Positions 17,965 to 26,108 of a stretch of DNA of 64,000 nt are shown one piece after another. Numbering within the stretch: the stretch's first letter is position 1; every line of letters begins with the position of its first letter. The notes below the pieces were generated by a model. That model had not been told where the DNA came from, did not search any database, and was given only the letters and a program-made list of their open reading frames with translations. This DNA is from Lacicoccus alkaliphilus DSM 16010 (GTDB lineage Bacteria > Bacillota > Bacilli > Staphylococcales > Salinicoccaceae). The DNA is taken from the NCBI RefSeq assembly GCF_900142805.1, contig NZ_FRCF01000003.1, positions 186,001 to 250,000 on the forward strand. Reading direction: 5' to 3'. Both the position numbers and the translations under genes were made by a program.

Positions 17965-18240
17965 TTACAAAAGATAGGGCCTCGATATGATGAGGACCAT
18001 GATGAAGATGAGTGAGGCAGCGCTCACGGCGGAGAGCGAGATGCGCATGGCCATATACAGTGCTTCGCTCTCATACATATGGGGTGCATTCCGCCACAGG
18101 CGGATGCTGATGAGCACCCCGAAAAGTGCCGTGAAGATCCATAAATACAGGTTCAGCTGCATGATGCTCGCGTGTATGAAATAGTTGATGAAAAAAAGCA
18201 GCTGCATTATGATCAGCAGGACAGATATGACTCTTCTCAT
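17965..18240 (-). CDS. Small membrane protein (91 aa), unknown
   Basis: Three predicted helices (residues 3-22, 30-50, 68-88). Start ATG 18240 has AAGGTGAG upstream; the longer frame to 18261 would overlap the previous gene. Last gene of the reverse operon headed by the SE1832-like gene and MFS transporter. Not recognised. Confidence 0.7.
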   Translation of the reverse strand: MRRVISVLLIIMQLLFFINYFIHASIMQLNLYLWIFTALFGVLISIRLWRNAPHMYESEALYMAMRISLSAVSAASLIFIMVLIISRPYLL

Positions 18241-18257
18241 ATTCTCACCTTCCCATC

Positions 18258-18569
18258 TCAATTCATAAATACCATTATGATCAGAACGGCTGCAAACATT
18301 GCAGTGAAGGCGTAGACTAAAAACACATTGTCGCGATCATCTCTGGTCTCCTTGAATGCGGCTATTTCAATGGACAGCATCAACGACAGGCCGAGCACGA
18401 AGACGATCACCGAGTCCGGGTCGGTCAGTGACAGGCTGTAGACCAGTATCATCAGGAGAAAAGCGACACCGGAAATCAGTCTCATGGCATCGAGGGCGCG
18501 GCTTCTCATTATCATGACAGTGGAATACCCGATTACAAGATAGATCAGAAGCATCAATGCAATGATCAT
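18258..18569 (-). CDS. Small membrane protein (103 aa), unknown
   Basis: Four predicted helices (residues 2-20, 29-47, 52-70, 80-102). Its ATG overlaps the MFS stop codon (ATGA at 18566-18569), so it is translationally coupled to the transporter. Function unknown; coupling suggests it belongs with the exporter or shares its condition of expression. Confidence 0.72.
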   Translation of the reverse strand: MIIALMLLIYLVIGYSTVMIMRSRALDAMRLISGVAFLLMILVYSLSLTDPDSVIVFVLGLSLMLSIEIAAFKETRDDRDNVFLVYAFTAMFAAVLIIMVFMN

Positions 18570-19720
18570 TGAATCACCCGCTTTCTTTTACGATAGTACT
18601 GGAATATGAAGAACGTAGCGAACACCGTCACCGCGGCACCGAACCAAAACGGCATCCCCGGGGTGATCAGGAACAGCGCATTGAATACGAGCGGACCGAA
18701 AATGCGCCCGAGGCTGTCCATCGAATACGTGGTCGAAGTGATGCGTCCCATTTCATCGGTCTGTGCTTCCTTGGTGATCTGTGAAGTGATGAGCGTCCTC
18801 ACCAAAGCATTCCCCACCATCAGGAAGACGATGCAGACACCGGCATAGAAGAGGCCGTTCATGAACGGCAGCATGATGAAGGCAATGAGTGTAAACACCT
18901 GGCCTGCAATCATGAACGGCAGCTCCTGACCGTCCTTGAGCCTGCGTATCACACCACCCTGGACGATGGCATTGAATATGCCCCCGATGAAGAATAAAAC
19001 CCCCATCTCCGCCGGGGTGATGCTGATCCTTTCAATACCGAGCAGCTGGAATGTACTTTCCATGCCGCTGTTGATGAACATGATGAGGAATGTACATACA
19101 AGCAAAATGCCGACCGGCTGAAGGAGGTACTCCGTCGGAAGGGTGATATCCTTCCTGACCGAAGTCGTCGGCCGATAGGTTTCTTTTATCTTTAAAACGG
19201 CCACGACCAGAGTCGCCAGAATGACGAAGGTGGTCATGTAGTAAGCCAGGCTCAGGCTGATGCCGGCGAGCAGTCCACCGATACCCGGGCCGAAGATGAA
19301 GCCCATGCCGATTGCCATTCCGACAAGGCCCATGTACTTGGTGCGGGTCTCCCGTGTCGTTATGTCTGCGACCATGCTGGTCGTTGCGGTATAGAGCGCA
19401 CCCGATGCCGCCCCGCCGAGTATGCGGCTTATGTAAAGAACAAAAAGGTTGTCTATGAAAACACCAAATATGAAAAAGCTGAGCGCAAATGCAAATAAAC
19501 CATAAAGCAGGATCTTGCGACGGCCGTATTTATCGCTGAGGCGCCCGAAAAACGGAGCCGATAAGAAGCTTGCCAGAGAATAGACGGCGAGCAGCCACCC
19601 CATATGTATGGTTGATGCCTCAAGTTCCGTGACGATTTCCGGGATGACTGGAATGATCATGCTGAAACCGAAGTAAATCAGGAACTGGATGAGCATGATT
19701 ACGGATATCATTCTTTTCAT
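18566..19720 (-). CDS. MFS multidrug-type transporter (DHA1, 12 helices)
   Basis: 384 residues from ATG 19720 (AGGAAG 8 bases upstream; ATG at 19729 is only 3 bases from it). It carries the MFS motif A GRLSDKYGRRKILL near 60 and the antiporter motif C GPGIGGLLAG near 145, so drug/proton antiport is likely. Substrate unknown. Preceded 21 bases upstream by the SE1832-like gene and followed by two coupled membrane micro-proteins. Confidence 0.9.
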   Translation of the reverse strand: MKRMISVIMLIQFLIYFGFSMIIPVIPEIVTELEASTIHMGWLLAVYSLASFLSAPFFGRLSDKYGRRKILLYGLFAFALSFFIFGVFIDNLFVLYISRILGGAASGALYTATTSMVADITTRETRTKYMGLVGMAIGMGFIFGPGIGGLLAGISLSLAYYMTTFVILATLVVAVLKIKETYRPTTSVRKDITLPTEYLLQPVGILLVCTFLIMFINSGMESTFQLLGIERISITPAEMGVLFFIGGIFNAIVQGGVIRRLKDGQELPFMIAGQVFTLIAFIMLPFMNGLFYAGVCIVFLMVGNALVRTLITSQITKEAQTDEMGRITSTTYSMDSLGRIFGPLVFNALFLITPGMPFWFGAAVTVFATFFIFQYYRKRKRVIQ

Positions 19721-19741
19721 TTCATGCACTTCCTGAAATTG

Positions 19742-19912
19742 TTATTTTTGTTGTCTGATTTTATTTTTCGTCTCTGTAATTTCATTCTCGATGTTGAGGA
19801 GCTGCCTCTCAAGGCTTTCGGTATTATGGCCGGTCGACTCGACTTTTTCCAGATCGGCCTGGATGCGGACATAATCATGTTTCAATTCTTTCAGTTTATA
19901 TTCCAAGTCCAT
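19742..19912 (-). CDS. SE1832-like small coiled-coil protein (56 aa)
   Basis: Short gene starting MDLEYKLKELKHDYVRIQ and ending in NKIRQQK, all helical with heptad-like leucine spacing and high charge. It resembles the SE1832 family of staphylococcal small proteins, recognised by length and the YxRIQxDLEK pattern. Start ATG 19912 has AAGGTGGTG upstream. It stops 21 bases before the MFS gene, probably in one transcript. Role unknown. Confidence 0.75.
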   Translation of the reverse strand: MDLEYKLKELKHDYVRIQADLEKVESTGHNTESLERQLLNIENEITETKNKIRQQK

Positions 19913-20029
19913 GTTGACACCACCTTAAATACTGATTGTATCATATCATAAAGTTACAATATTAGGGGAATCACTGAATGACATTTCCACTACAACTTAG
20001 GTATGATTATAACGAATGGAGGAGAAGTC

Positions 20030-20725
20030 ATGCACACCTTTGAAATCTATGAGGAATATTATAAGTGGCACCCGCTCAAGGGGGACGACACCACGGAAAT
20101 ATATTTGCTTGAATATGGAAAAGACGAAGAACCGAACCAATACGAGCCTACCGAACCGCTGATCGCCAAGTCCTATACGGACGACATCAAAAAGACGAGA
20201 CGTGAACATAAACGCCAGCTCTGGCTCGAAGTCAACGGTGTGAACGGCGTGCCGAAACCGGTCACCTATTATCAGGAAGACTACGCCTACCTATTCTATA
20301 TCGCCCTGCCGGGTGCCGGAGCGGATGAATTCCTGAAGGAAGCCGGCGATGGGGTGCGTGCAGCCATCATGAAGCAGGCCGGACGTTATTTGAGCCTGTT
20401 GCATAAAACGAAGGCAGAAGAGTGCCCGTTCGTATTTTACGATGAAGAAAATGATATGCACAATGACATCGTGTTCGGCCACGGCGACTTCGTCCTGGCG
20501 AACGTCATCGTCAATGAAAGTTACATCACAGGCGCCGTCGATGTCATCAACATCGGCCTGCGCGACCGCTATGTCGATATTGCGAGCATGGTCAAAAGCA
20601 TCGAAGAGAATCTCGGCGCATCTTACGTGGCTCACTTTTATGAAGGGTACCGCATCCTCGGTGAAGTCGATGAAGACAAGCTCGAGTACTTCAAAGTACA
20701 CGGCGACGGAAAAAGAAGAACGTGA
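20030..20725 (+). CDS. APH/kinase-like phosphotransferase
   Basis: 231 residues from ATG 20030 (GGAGGAGAAG upstream). The C-lobe motif HGDFVLAN (151-158) matches the HGDxxxxN catalytic loop of aminoglycoside/choline kinases, and D171 in GAVDVINIG matches the metal-binding Asp. The N-lobe ATP lysine is probably K47 in LIAKSY. Family members phosphorylate aminoglycosides, macrolides or small metabolites; resistance cannot be inferred from sequence alone. Monocistronic. Confidence 0.8.
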   Translation: MHTFEIYEEYYKWHPLKGDDTTEIYLLEYGKDEEPNQYEPTEPLIAKSYTDDIKKTRREHKRQLWLEVNGVNGVPKPVTYYQEDYAYLFYIALPGAGADEFLKEAGDGVRAAIMKQAGRYLSLLHKTKAEECPFVFYDEENDMHNDIVFGHGDFVLANVIVNESYITGAVDVINIGLRDRYVDIASMVKSIEENLGASYVAHFYEGYRILGEVDEDKLEYFKVHGDGKRRT

Positions 20726-20753
20726 GGGCATGATTGTCCTCGCGTTCTTTTTT
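20717..20753. terminator. Terminator between convergent genes
   Basis: AGAACGTGAGG pairs with CCTCGCGTTCT with one G-U, followed by T6. The left arm contains the kinase stop codon; the HTH gene stops at its right edge. Confidence 0.8.
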
Positions 20754-21988
20754 CAGCCGAAAATGATGCCCTGCACTTCATGGAATTCCTTAGTGAACAT
20801 CGAACCTTTCAAATCGGCGATGGAGGCTTCCAGCTTCCTGAATGCCTTCCGGGCTTCATCGACATGGCCGGCCTCGAATAAACTCATCGGATGGACGGTG
20901 GCCCGGGTCGCGATGATGATGCGGTCGAGCGGGAATTGGGCGACTTCACGGTCGTACAGCGAGGGGTCGAAATTTTCCTGGACATATTCAAGATGCCCTT
21001 TATGGTAGTTGATTTCAAGGTCGATCATCTTCAGTGTATTCTCATAGTTTTTCAAGTATATGGGGTCGGTGCTCTCGGTTGTCATGACCTTCTTCCGGTA
21101 TTTTTCAAGATCGCTGAGGTGGCGTGATTCATCCTCCACAAGTACAAACCGCAGCTGTACGGGATGTGCTTCGCTGAAAATTTCCAGCTTGTAGTGGGGA
21201 CTCTCATTGAAACCCAGATACTTTCTGAGGTTTTCGTTATATCGCTCATATTCCGCTTCATGGCCGATTGTGCCGTAATAGTAGCCGAACAGCACGTTTT
21301 GAGAGAAGTAATATTTGAAGTTCTCATATTTGAACGAGCTCTCAATGAGCAATTTTCCATACTCGATGAAATCCTCAGCATCAAATTCCAGAGCGAGCCC
21401 GCTCCTCCAATAAAGATAGTCGAGTTCAAGCCCGGAGTCATACTCCTTGAACGTCTGCACCTCCGCCTCCAGAGCGAGAAGTTTCCTGTAGGCTTTTTTG
21501 TATTCCCTGCTGTAAAGCATCGATAAAGCATCGTTCACCTGATCTTTGACGGCGAGGTTGCGGAGCCCCGTTTCCTCATAAAAACCCGTGACCTTCTCCG
21601 TCACCCGGTCTGCAAGGTCATGCCGGCCCTTGTAACGGTAGTATACCCGAACGATATGATAGAGGCGCATACCGACCTGGGAGGAAGAAATCCTGTCCAG
21701 GTTCGGGAGGATCTTCTCCTCCACAAATTCCGTGGGAAAGGTGTACATGTTATATAATATGTCGTTTTCCACCATTTCACGCGTCCACTCTTCATCCCCT
21801 TCCTGCAACAGGTAGCTCACGGAAACGTCAAGCGCTTTTGCGAGGTACCCAAGCGTCTCCATCGAGGGCCTCGACTTTTCATTCTCGATCAGGCTGAGCA
21901 TGCCTTTCGTGATTTCACTTCCTGCCAGTTCCGCAAGCGTCAGACTTTTTTCTTTTCTAAGTTTCCTTATGCGTTGACCAAGTCCCAT
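20753..21988 (-). CDS. HTH-TPR transcriptional regulator (NprR/PlcR-like architecture)
   Basis: 411 residues from ATG 21988 (GGGGAG 7 bases upstream). Residues 4-62 are an XRE-type helix-turn-helix (GQRIRKLRKEKSLTLAELAG, then SLIENEKSRPS). The remaining 340 residues are all-helical with TPR-like repeats. That layout matches the RNPP peptide-sensor group, NprR being of similar length, but no small pheromone gene is visible beside it. It is divergent from an MFS exporter, and its own -10 box lies inside one of two palindromes in the shared promoter region, suggesting autoregulation and control of the exporter. Confidence 0.8.
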   Translation of the reverse strand: MGLGQRIRKLRKEKSLTLAELAGSEITKGMLSLIENEKSRPSMETLGYLAKALDVSVSYLLQEGDEEWTREMVENDILYNMYTFPTEFVEEKILPNLDRISSSQVGMRLYHIVRVYYRYKGRHDLADRVTEKVTGFYEETGLRNLAVKDQVNDALSMLYSREYKKAYRKLLALEAEVQTFKEYDSGLELDYLYWRSGLALEFDAEDFIEYGKLLIESSFKYENFKYYFSQNVLFGYYYGTIGHEAEYERYNENLRKYLGFNESPHYKLEIFSEAHPVQLRFVLVEDESRHLSDLEKYRKKVMTTESTDPIYLKNYENTLKMIDLEINYHKGHLEYVQENFDPSLYDREVAQFPLDRIIIATRATVHPMSLFEAGHVDEARKAFRKLEASIADLKGSMFTKEFHEVQGIIFG

Positions 21989-22009
21989 TCCATCACTCCC
22001 CACATATTA

Positions 22010-22026
22010 GTTTAATTATATTAAAC
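22010..22026. promoter_or_regulatory. Palindromic operator 1
   Basis: GTTTAATTATATTAAAC, perfect 7-bp arms. It covers the -10 (TATAAT, minus strand, 22015-22020) of the regulator gene, whose -35 is TTGCAT at 22038-22043 with a 17-bp spacer. Confidence 0.82.
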
Positions 22027-22032
22027 TTTTTC

Positions 22033-22061
22033 TTGACATGCAAGAGAAGTTATTTTACACT
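22033..22061 (+). promoter_or_regulatory. Promoter of the MFS exporter gene
   Basis: TTGACA, 17-bp spacer, TACACT. Flanked by the two palindromes; palindrome 2 begins 2 bases past the -10. Confidence 0.82.
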
Positions 22062-22063
22062 AA

Positions 22064-22080
22064 GTTTAATTAAATTAAAC
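22064..22080. promoter_or_regulatory. Palindromic operator 2
   Basis: GTTTAATTAAATTAAAC, differing from operator 1 only in the centre. It covers the expected transcription start of the MFS gene and ends just before its ribosome site. Centre-to-centre distance to operator 1 is 54 bases. Confidence 0.82.
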
Positions 22081-22094
22081 AAGGGGGTGGCACG

Positions 22095-23444
22095 ATGACT
22101 GCAGATGAAAAAATGCCTTTCCGTGAAAAACAGAATTTTGCCGTGTATCTTTTCAGCCGCTTGATGCTGAGTATTGGAGATTATGTATATCTATTCGCAG
22201 TTTCGTACTTCATCCTGTATGAAACGGGCTCTTCACTTTATTTTTCCATCAATCTTGCGATATCCATAGTCGTCTCGCTCATATTGCTTCCGTTTTCCGG
22301 CCTGCTGAGTGACCTGGGTGACAAACGGCGGATTGTGATTGCGGGGGAAATGATGTTCACACTGGTGTTGTTTGGTTTATTCCTCTACACGTACTTCTTC
22401 GGAATCAGCCTCTCAGCCATCTATGTCACAACATTCTTCATGTCGCTCATCAGCCCTTTCATAGAAAACGCATTCCAGGCATCCATGACAGAGTTGTTCC
22501 ATAAAAACAGGATTCAGAAAATCATGGGATATGTGTCGGCGATGATTTCAGCGTCGGTCATCGCAGGCCCGGTCCTTGGCGGCATACTGTTCGGCCTCCT
22601 CAGCTTTCATCAGATCATATTATTCTATTTTATGCTGTTTGCACTTTCGACCATGCTGGATTTTCTCCTGAAGTTCGACCTCTATCATGAAGTGGGGGAT
22701 TATGAAGGTGGAGGGACCGCTGATAAGAGTCCCGGCAGTTTCAAGGCAGAAATCACCGGAGGTTTAAGGTTCATCAAAAGCAATGAAGTGTTGAAGCGGG
22801 TGCTCCTCATGGCCGCCTTCATCAACTTCGCCGGTGCGACACTGTCGGTTCTACCCGAGAAGATGATGATCACGGAACTGCACTTCGAGCCGGCACTCGT
22901 CGGTTATGCAAATGCATGCCTCGGTGCCGGGATGATTTTAGGGGGGATTTTAATCGGCAGTGCCAAAAAGATGAAGAACCCGCTTTCCCTGGAGAAGAAG
23001 GGCCTCCTGTGCCTTGCTGTGCTCACTGCGCTTTATCCGCTGCCGATATACCTGGATATGGCGGTACTGCCGAACTTCATATATATCGGGTTGCTCGGCT
23101 TCCTGCTCGCAATCAGTCTGCAGCTTGTCAACATCCCGTTCGGCATATATCTCCAGCTGGTCGTGCCGCAGAAGATCAAAGGGCGGGTCTTCTCATCCAT
23201 GGCACTGGTGGCGACAAGCCTGATGCCGATCGGCACCATCATTTACGGTCTGCTCTACGATATCGGCGGCTACTGGGTGATCAATTTGGTGAGCGGCGGT
23301 TCCATCGCAGTGATATCTTTGGTGCTGCTGGATAAGGAAATTCTTAAGAAATCCGGAAATTCATACGGTCAGGCGGTGAGGGAAGCCGAAAGGGGCGCGG
23401 CGCTTCCGGTTTCTGGGAAGGTCCCACAGCCACAGGAAGTTTAG
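22095..23444 (+). CDS. MFS exporter (DHA3, macrolide-efflux type)
   Basis: 449 residues, about 12 helices, with the DHA3-type beginning (FAVYLFSRLMLSIGDYVYLFAVSYFILYETGSS pattern) and motif A-like GLLSDLGDKRRIVI near 75. The related MefA/BCR-type proteins export macrolides or other amphiphiles. AAGGGGGTGG is the ribosome site for ATG 22095. Transcribed from a promoter bracketed by two operators of the adjacent regulator, so probably inducible. The last 30 residues are hydrophilic and poorly conserved. Confidence 0.88.
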   Translation: MTADEKMPFREKQNFAVYLFSRLMLSIGDYVYLFAVSYFILYETGSSLYFSINLAISIVVSLILLPFSGLLSDLGDKRRIVIAGEMMFTLVLFGLFLYTYFFGISLSAIYVTTFFMSLISPFIENAFQASMTELFHKNRIQKIMGYVSAMISASVIAGPVLGGILFGLLSFHQIILFYFMLFALSTMLDFLLKFDLYHEVGDYEGGGTADKSPGSFKAEITGGLRFIKSNEVLKRVLLMAAFINFAGATLSVLPEKMMITELHFEPALVGYANACLGAGMILGGILIGSAKKMKNPLSLEKKGLLCLAVLTALYPLPIYLDMAVLPNFIYIGLLGFLLAISLQLVNIPFGIYLQLVVPQKIKGRVFSSMALVATSLMPIGTIIYGLLYDIGGYWVINLVSGGSIAVISLVLLDKEILKKSGNSYGQAVREAERGAALPVSGKVPQPQEV

Positions 23445-23744
23445 CCGTGAATTAGTAATCAATAATTTATTTCGAAATATTCAGATTTATATGGAAAGTA
23501 CATCATCTATGTTGTAATATGGAATTAAACATAAATTACTCGACACAATTTACACTATCACTGTTACAATGTTGTGGCGCTTATAGTAAGATACAAATAT
23601 GGTTGCCTCTTCAATACAGCATTAATTGTATTGAAAGTAATTTCACCGCCTTATCACCCATATTTATACATCTTAGTATTTACTTAGGACGGCTGGTTTA
23701 CCATATATGTAAACGCAGCACTAAAAATTACAGGGGGAGATTTT
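23445..23744. other. AT-rich intergenic region before ehuB
   Basis: No gene seen. It is clearly richer in A+T than its surroundings. It holds an inverted repeat of 8-bp arms (TCAATACA at 23611-23618, TGTATTGA at 23627-23634) that could be an operator for the ectoine uptake genes. No convincing sigma-A promoter was found; TTTACT at 23681-23686 with a 17-bp spacer to CATATA is the best guess. Loss of a terminator hairpin after the MFS gene is also notable. Confidence 0.5.
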
Positions 23745-24677
23745 TTGAAGAAATTTACGATTTTACTTACTTTTGCTATGGTGCTTGTTTTGGCAGCGTG
23801 CGGTAACGGGAACGGTGACGGAAACGGCGGAGAAGAGGCTGACGGTGAAGGTAATGGTGAAGGCGAAGGCAGAGTCGCGGAACTGCAGGAAGAAGGTACG
23901 GTGAATGTCGGTTTCGCCAACGAACCGCCATACGCTTACCAGGACTCCGATTCAGGCGAACTTGAAGGCGCGAACATAGAAATCGCTAAAGCGGTGTTCC
24001 AGGAGATGGGCATCGAGGAAGTGAACGGTCATCTGACGGACTGGGGCGAGTTGATTCCGGGTGTACAGGCGGGTCAGTATGATGTCATCACTGCCGGCAT
24101 GGCCATCCTGCCGGACAGGTGTGAGAACGCAGCGTTCTCCGAACCTGAAATGCAGTATGGTGAAGGCCTTGTCGTTGCAGCAGGCAACCCGTACGACATC
24201 CACAGCTATGCAGACATCGCGGACAATGAAGAAGTTACACTTGCCTTGATGGAAGGTACGACACAGTTCGACTTCGTCGACCAGGAAGGTGTATCCGATG
24301 ATCAAATCATGTCTGTAGCGGATATCCCGGGTCAGCTTTCAGCTGTCCAATCAGGTAATGCGGATGTAGCAGCAGCAACGGAGGCCACGCTCCGCGCGGC
24401 ATATGAATCACTCGACAGCGATGACGTCGAGCTGGTCGAAGACTTCGAGCAGCCGGACATCTCAGGTGTGCCGAGTTACGGTGCAGCGGCATTCAATATG
24501 GATGATGAAGAACTGCGGGATGCTTACAATGAAGCGCTTGAAACATTGAAAGAAGATGGGACAATTGATGACATTCTGGATGATGCTGAAGGCTTCACAG
24601 CAGACGCAAACAGAGTCGAAGTCGGTGAAATGACTGCCGACGAACTCTGTGCAGGTGAAGAAGAGGAAGAAGAATAA
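23745..24677 (+). CDS. ehuB: EhuB-type ectoine/hydroxyectoine binding lipoprotein
   Basis: 310 residues. Signal peptide with lipobox LAAC (Cys19), then an acidic Gly/Glu/Asn-rich linker to about residue 43 and a class II amino-acid-type binding fold. VNVGFANEPPYAYQ and AILPDRCENAAFSEPEMQYGEG match EhuB of Sinorhizobium, which binds ectoine and hydroxyectoine. The C-terminus is a run of acidic residues. Start is TTG 23745 with GGGGGAG 6 bases upstream. Captures the osmoprotectant outside the cell for EhuCDA. Ligand is inferred from similarity and operon order. Confidence 0.85.
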   Translation: MKKFTILLTFAMVLVLAACGNGNGDGNGGEEADGEGNGEGEGRVAELQEEGTVNVGFANEPPYAYQDSDSGELEGANIEIAKAVFQEMGIEEVNGHLTDWGELIPGVQAGQYDVITAGMAILPDRCENAAFSEPEMQYGEGLVVAAGNPYDIHSYADIADNEEVTLALMEGTTQFDFVDQEGVSDDQIMSVADIPGQLSAVQSGNADVAAATEATLRAAYESLDSDDVELVEDFEQPDISGVPSYGAAAFNMDDEELRDAYNEALETLKEDGTIDDILDDAEGFTADANRVEVGEMTADELCAGEEEEEE

Positions 24678-24682
24678 ACTTT

Positions 24683-24719
24683 AGGGTCCAGTGATTCCGG
24701 TGGAAGAGCTGGACCTTTC
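24683..24719 (+). terminator. Intercistronic hairpin after ehuB
   Basis: AGGGTCCAG pairs with CTGGACCTT around a 17-base loop, with a short T tail. Probably a partial terminator or mRNA stabiliser giving more binding protein than permease. Confidence 0.6.
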
Positions 24720-24744
24720 TATTTGATTTCGGAGGAGTGAGCCT

Positions 24745-25407
24745 ATGTTTGAGACAGGGTGGAACATCCTGAACTTTTTAACTCAGGGTCTTGGCACCAC
24801 TTTAAGTATTTTTCTTACTGCCACAGTATTCTCTTTCCTGATGGCATTTATAGCCGGACTCACCAGACTGTCGGGTAACATCCTGATCCGGGGTGCCGCT
24901 GCTGTATATGTGGAAGTATTCAGGGGCACATCTTTGATCGTCCAGCTGTTCTGGCTGTATTATGCAGTGCCGATGCTTTTCAACATAAATCTCGGAAGCA
25001 ACTGGTGGGTCGGGGTCGTGGCGATTGCACTGAACTACGGTGCATATATGTCCGAAGTGGTCAGGACCTCGGTCATTTCCGTCGACAAAGGTCAGACGGA
25101 AGCGAGCATCGCACTCAATTTGTCACGCTTCCAAAGGATGCGCGACGTCATCCTGCCGCAGGCACTCAGACTTATGCTGCCTGAATTCGGCAACTATTCC
25201 ATACAGATACTTAAAGGGACTGCACTGGTGTCGTTGATCGGCCTCACAGATATATTGTATTTCGGGGACATATACCGCTCGACCAACCTGTCGGAGGGGC
25301 CTCTTGCCTATCTGATGGTGCTGATCATGTACTTCATCATTGCATTGCCTCTCATCTGGCTGTCCAAAAAAGGTGAGAAAATCGCAAGAAGAGGGGTGGC
25401 GAGCTGA
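24745..25407 (+). CDS. ehuC: EhuC-type ABC permease
   Basis: 220 residues, about five helices of the HisM/HisQ type with the EAA loop at about 117-145 (EASIALNLSRFQRMRDVILPQAL pattern) that docks the ATPase. Forms the membrane channel with EhuD. CGGAGGAG precedes ATG 24745. Overlaps ehuD by one base (TGATG). Confidence 0.88.
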   Translation: MFETGWNILNFLTQGLGTTLSIFLTATVFSFLMAFIAGLTRLSGNILIRGAAAVYVEVFRGTSLIVQLFWLYYAVPMLFNINLGSNWWVGVVAIALNYGAYMSEVVRTSVISVDKGQTEASIALNLSRFQRMRDVILPQALRLMLPEFGNYSIQILKGTALVSLIGLTDILYFGDIYRSTNLSEGPLAYLMVLIMYFIIALPLIWLSKKGEKIARRGVAS

Positions 25408-26108
25408 TGAGTTATTGGAGCTGGGAAACTTTTATGGATGCTTTACCAATCATCATTACAGGCCTCAATGTTACGCTCGGCCTCACCGTCGCGAGCTTCC
25501 TGCTCGCACTTGCAGCAGGTTTCGTCTGGCTGATACTTGAATCTACACCGGTGAAGGCATTTAATTTCATCGTCTATTGGATCAGGGAGTTCATCCGGTC
25601 CACACCACCGATCGTGCAGATTTTCTTCCTTTATTTTGCATGGCCGATGGTACCGTACGTCGGCACCTCATTTACGCCGTTTGTTGCAGCGATGCTCGCG
25701 CTCGGCATACATTTTTCAACATATATCAGTGAGGTATACCGCTCGGGTATAGACAGTGTGGACAAAGGGCAATGGGAAGCGGCGACGGCATTGAATTTCT
25801 CGGTGAAGGACAAATGGCTCACCATCGTCCTGCCGCAGGCGATTCCGCCGACCGTCCCGATGCTCGGCAACTATCTGATCATTTTATTCAAGGAAGTGCC
25901 GCTTGCAGCGACGATCGGCGTCGTGGGTATTTTGAGCATCGCGAGGAGCTACGGCGCACAGACGTGGTCCTATCTCGAACCGCTCACCATCGTCGCGTTA
26001 CTGTTCCTCATGTTGAGCTATCCATCCGCGCTCTTAGTCAGAGCGCTTGAGAAAAAAATGAACCGCCGCTTCGACAAGAAGAAAATGAAAGTGAAGGTGA
26101 CAGAATAA
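25407..26108 (+). CDS. ehuD: EhuD-type ABC permease
   Basis: 233 residues, second HisM/HisQ-type channel subunit. Its EAA loop (EAATALNFSVKDKWLTIVLPQA pattern) is near 125-145; the C-terminus is strongly basic. One-base overlaps with both neighbours indicate translational coupling. Confidence 0.88.
   Translation: MSYWSWETFMDALPIIITGLNVTLGLTVASFLLALAAGFVWLILESTPVKAFNFIVYWIREFIRSTPPIVQIFFLYFAWPMVPYVGTSFTPFVAAMLALGIHFSTYISEVYRSGIDSVDKGQWEAATALNFSVKDKWLTIVLPQAIPPTVPMLGNYLIILFKEVPLAATIGVVGILSIARSYGAQTWSYLEPLTIVALLFLMLSYPSALLVRALEKKMNRRFDKKKMKVKVTE

Noticed and set aside
22004-22094. Pheromone peptide gene for the HTH-TPR regulator
   Set aside because: The gap is filled by promoters and palindromes; no short frame with a ribosome site and secretion-like helix.
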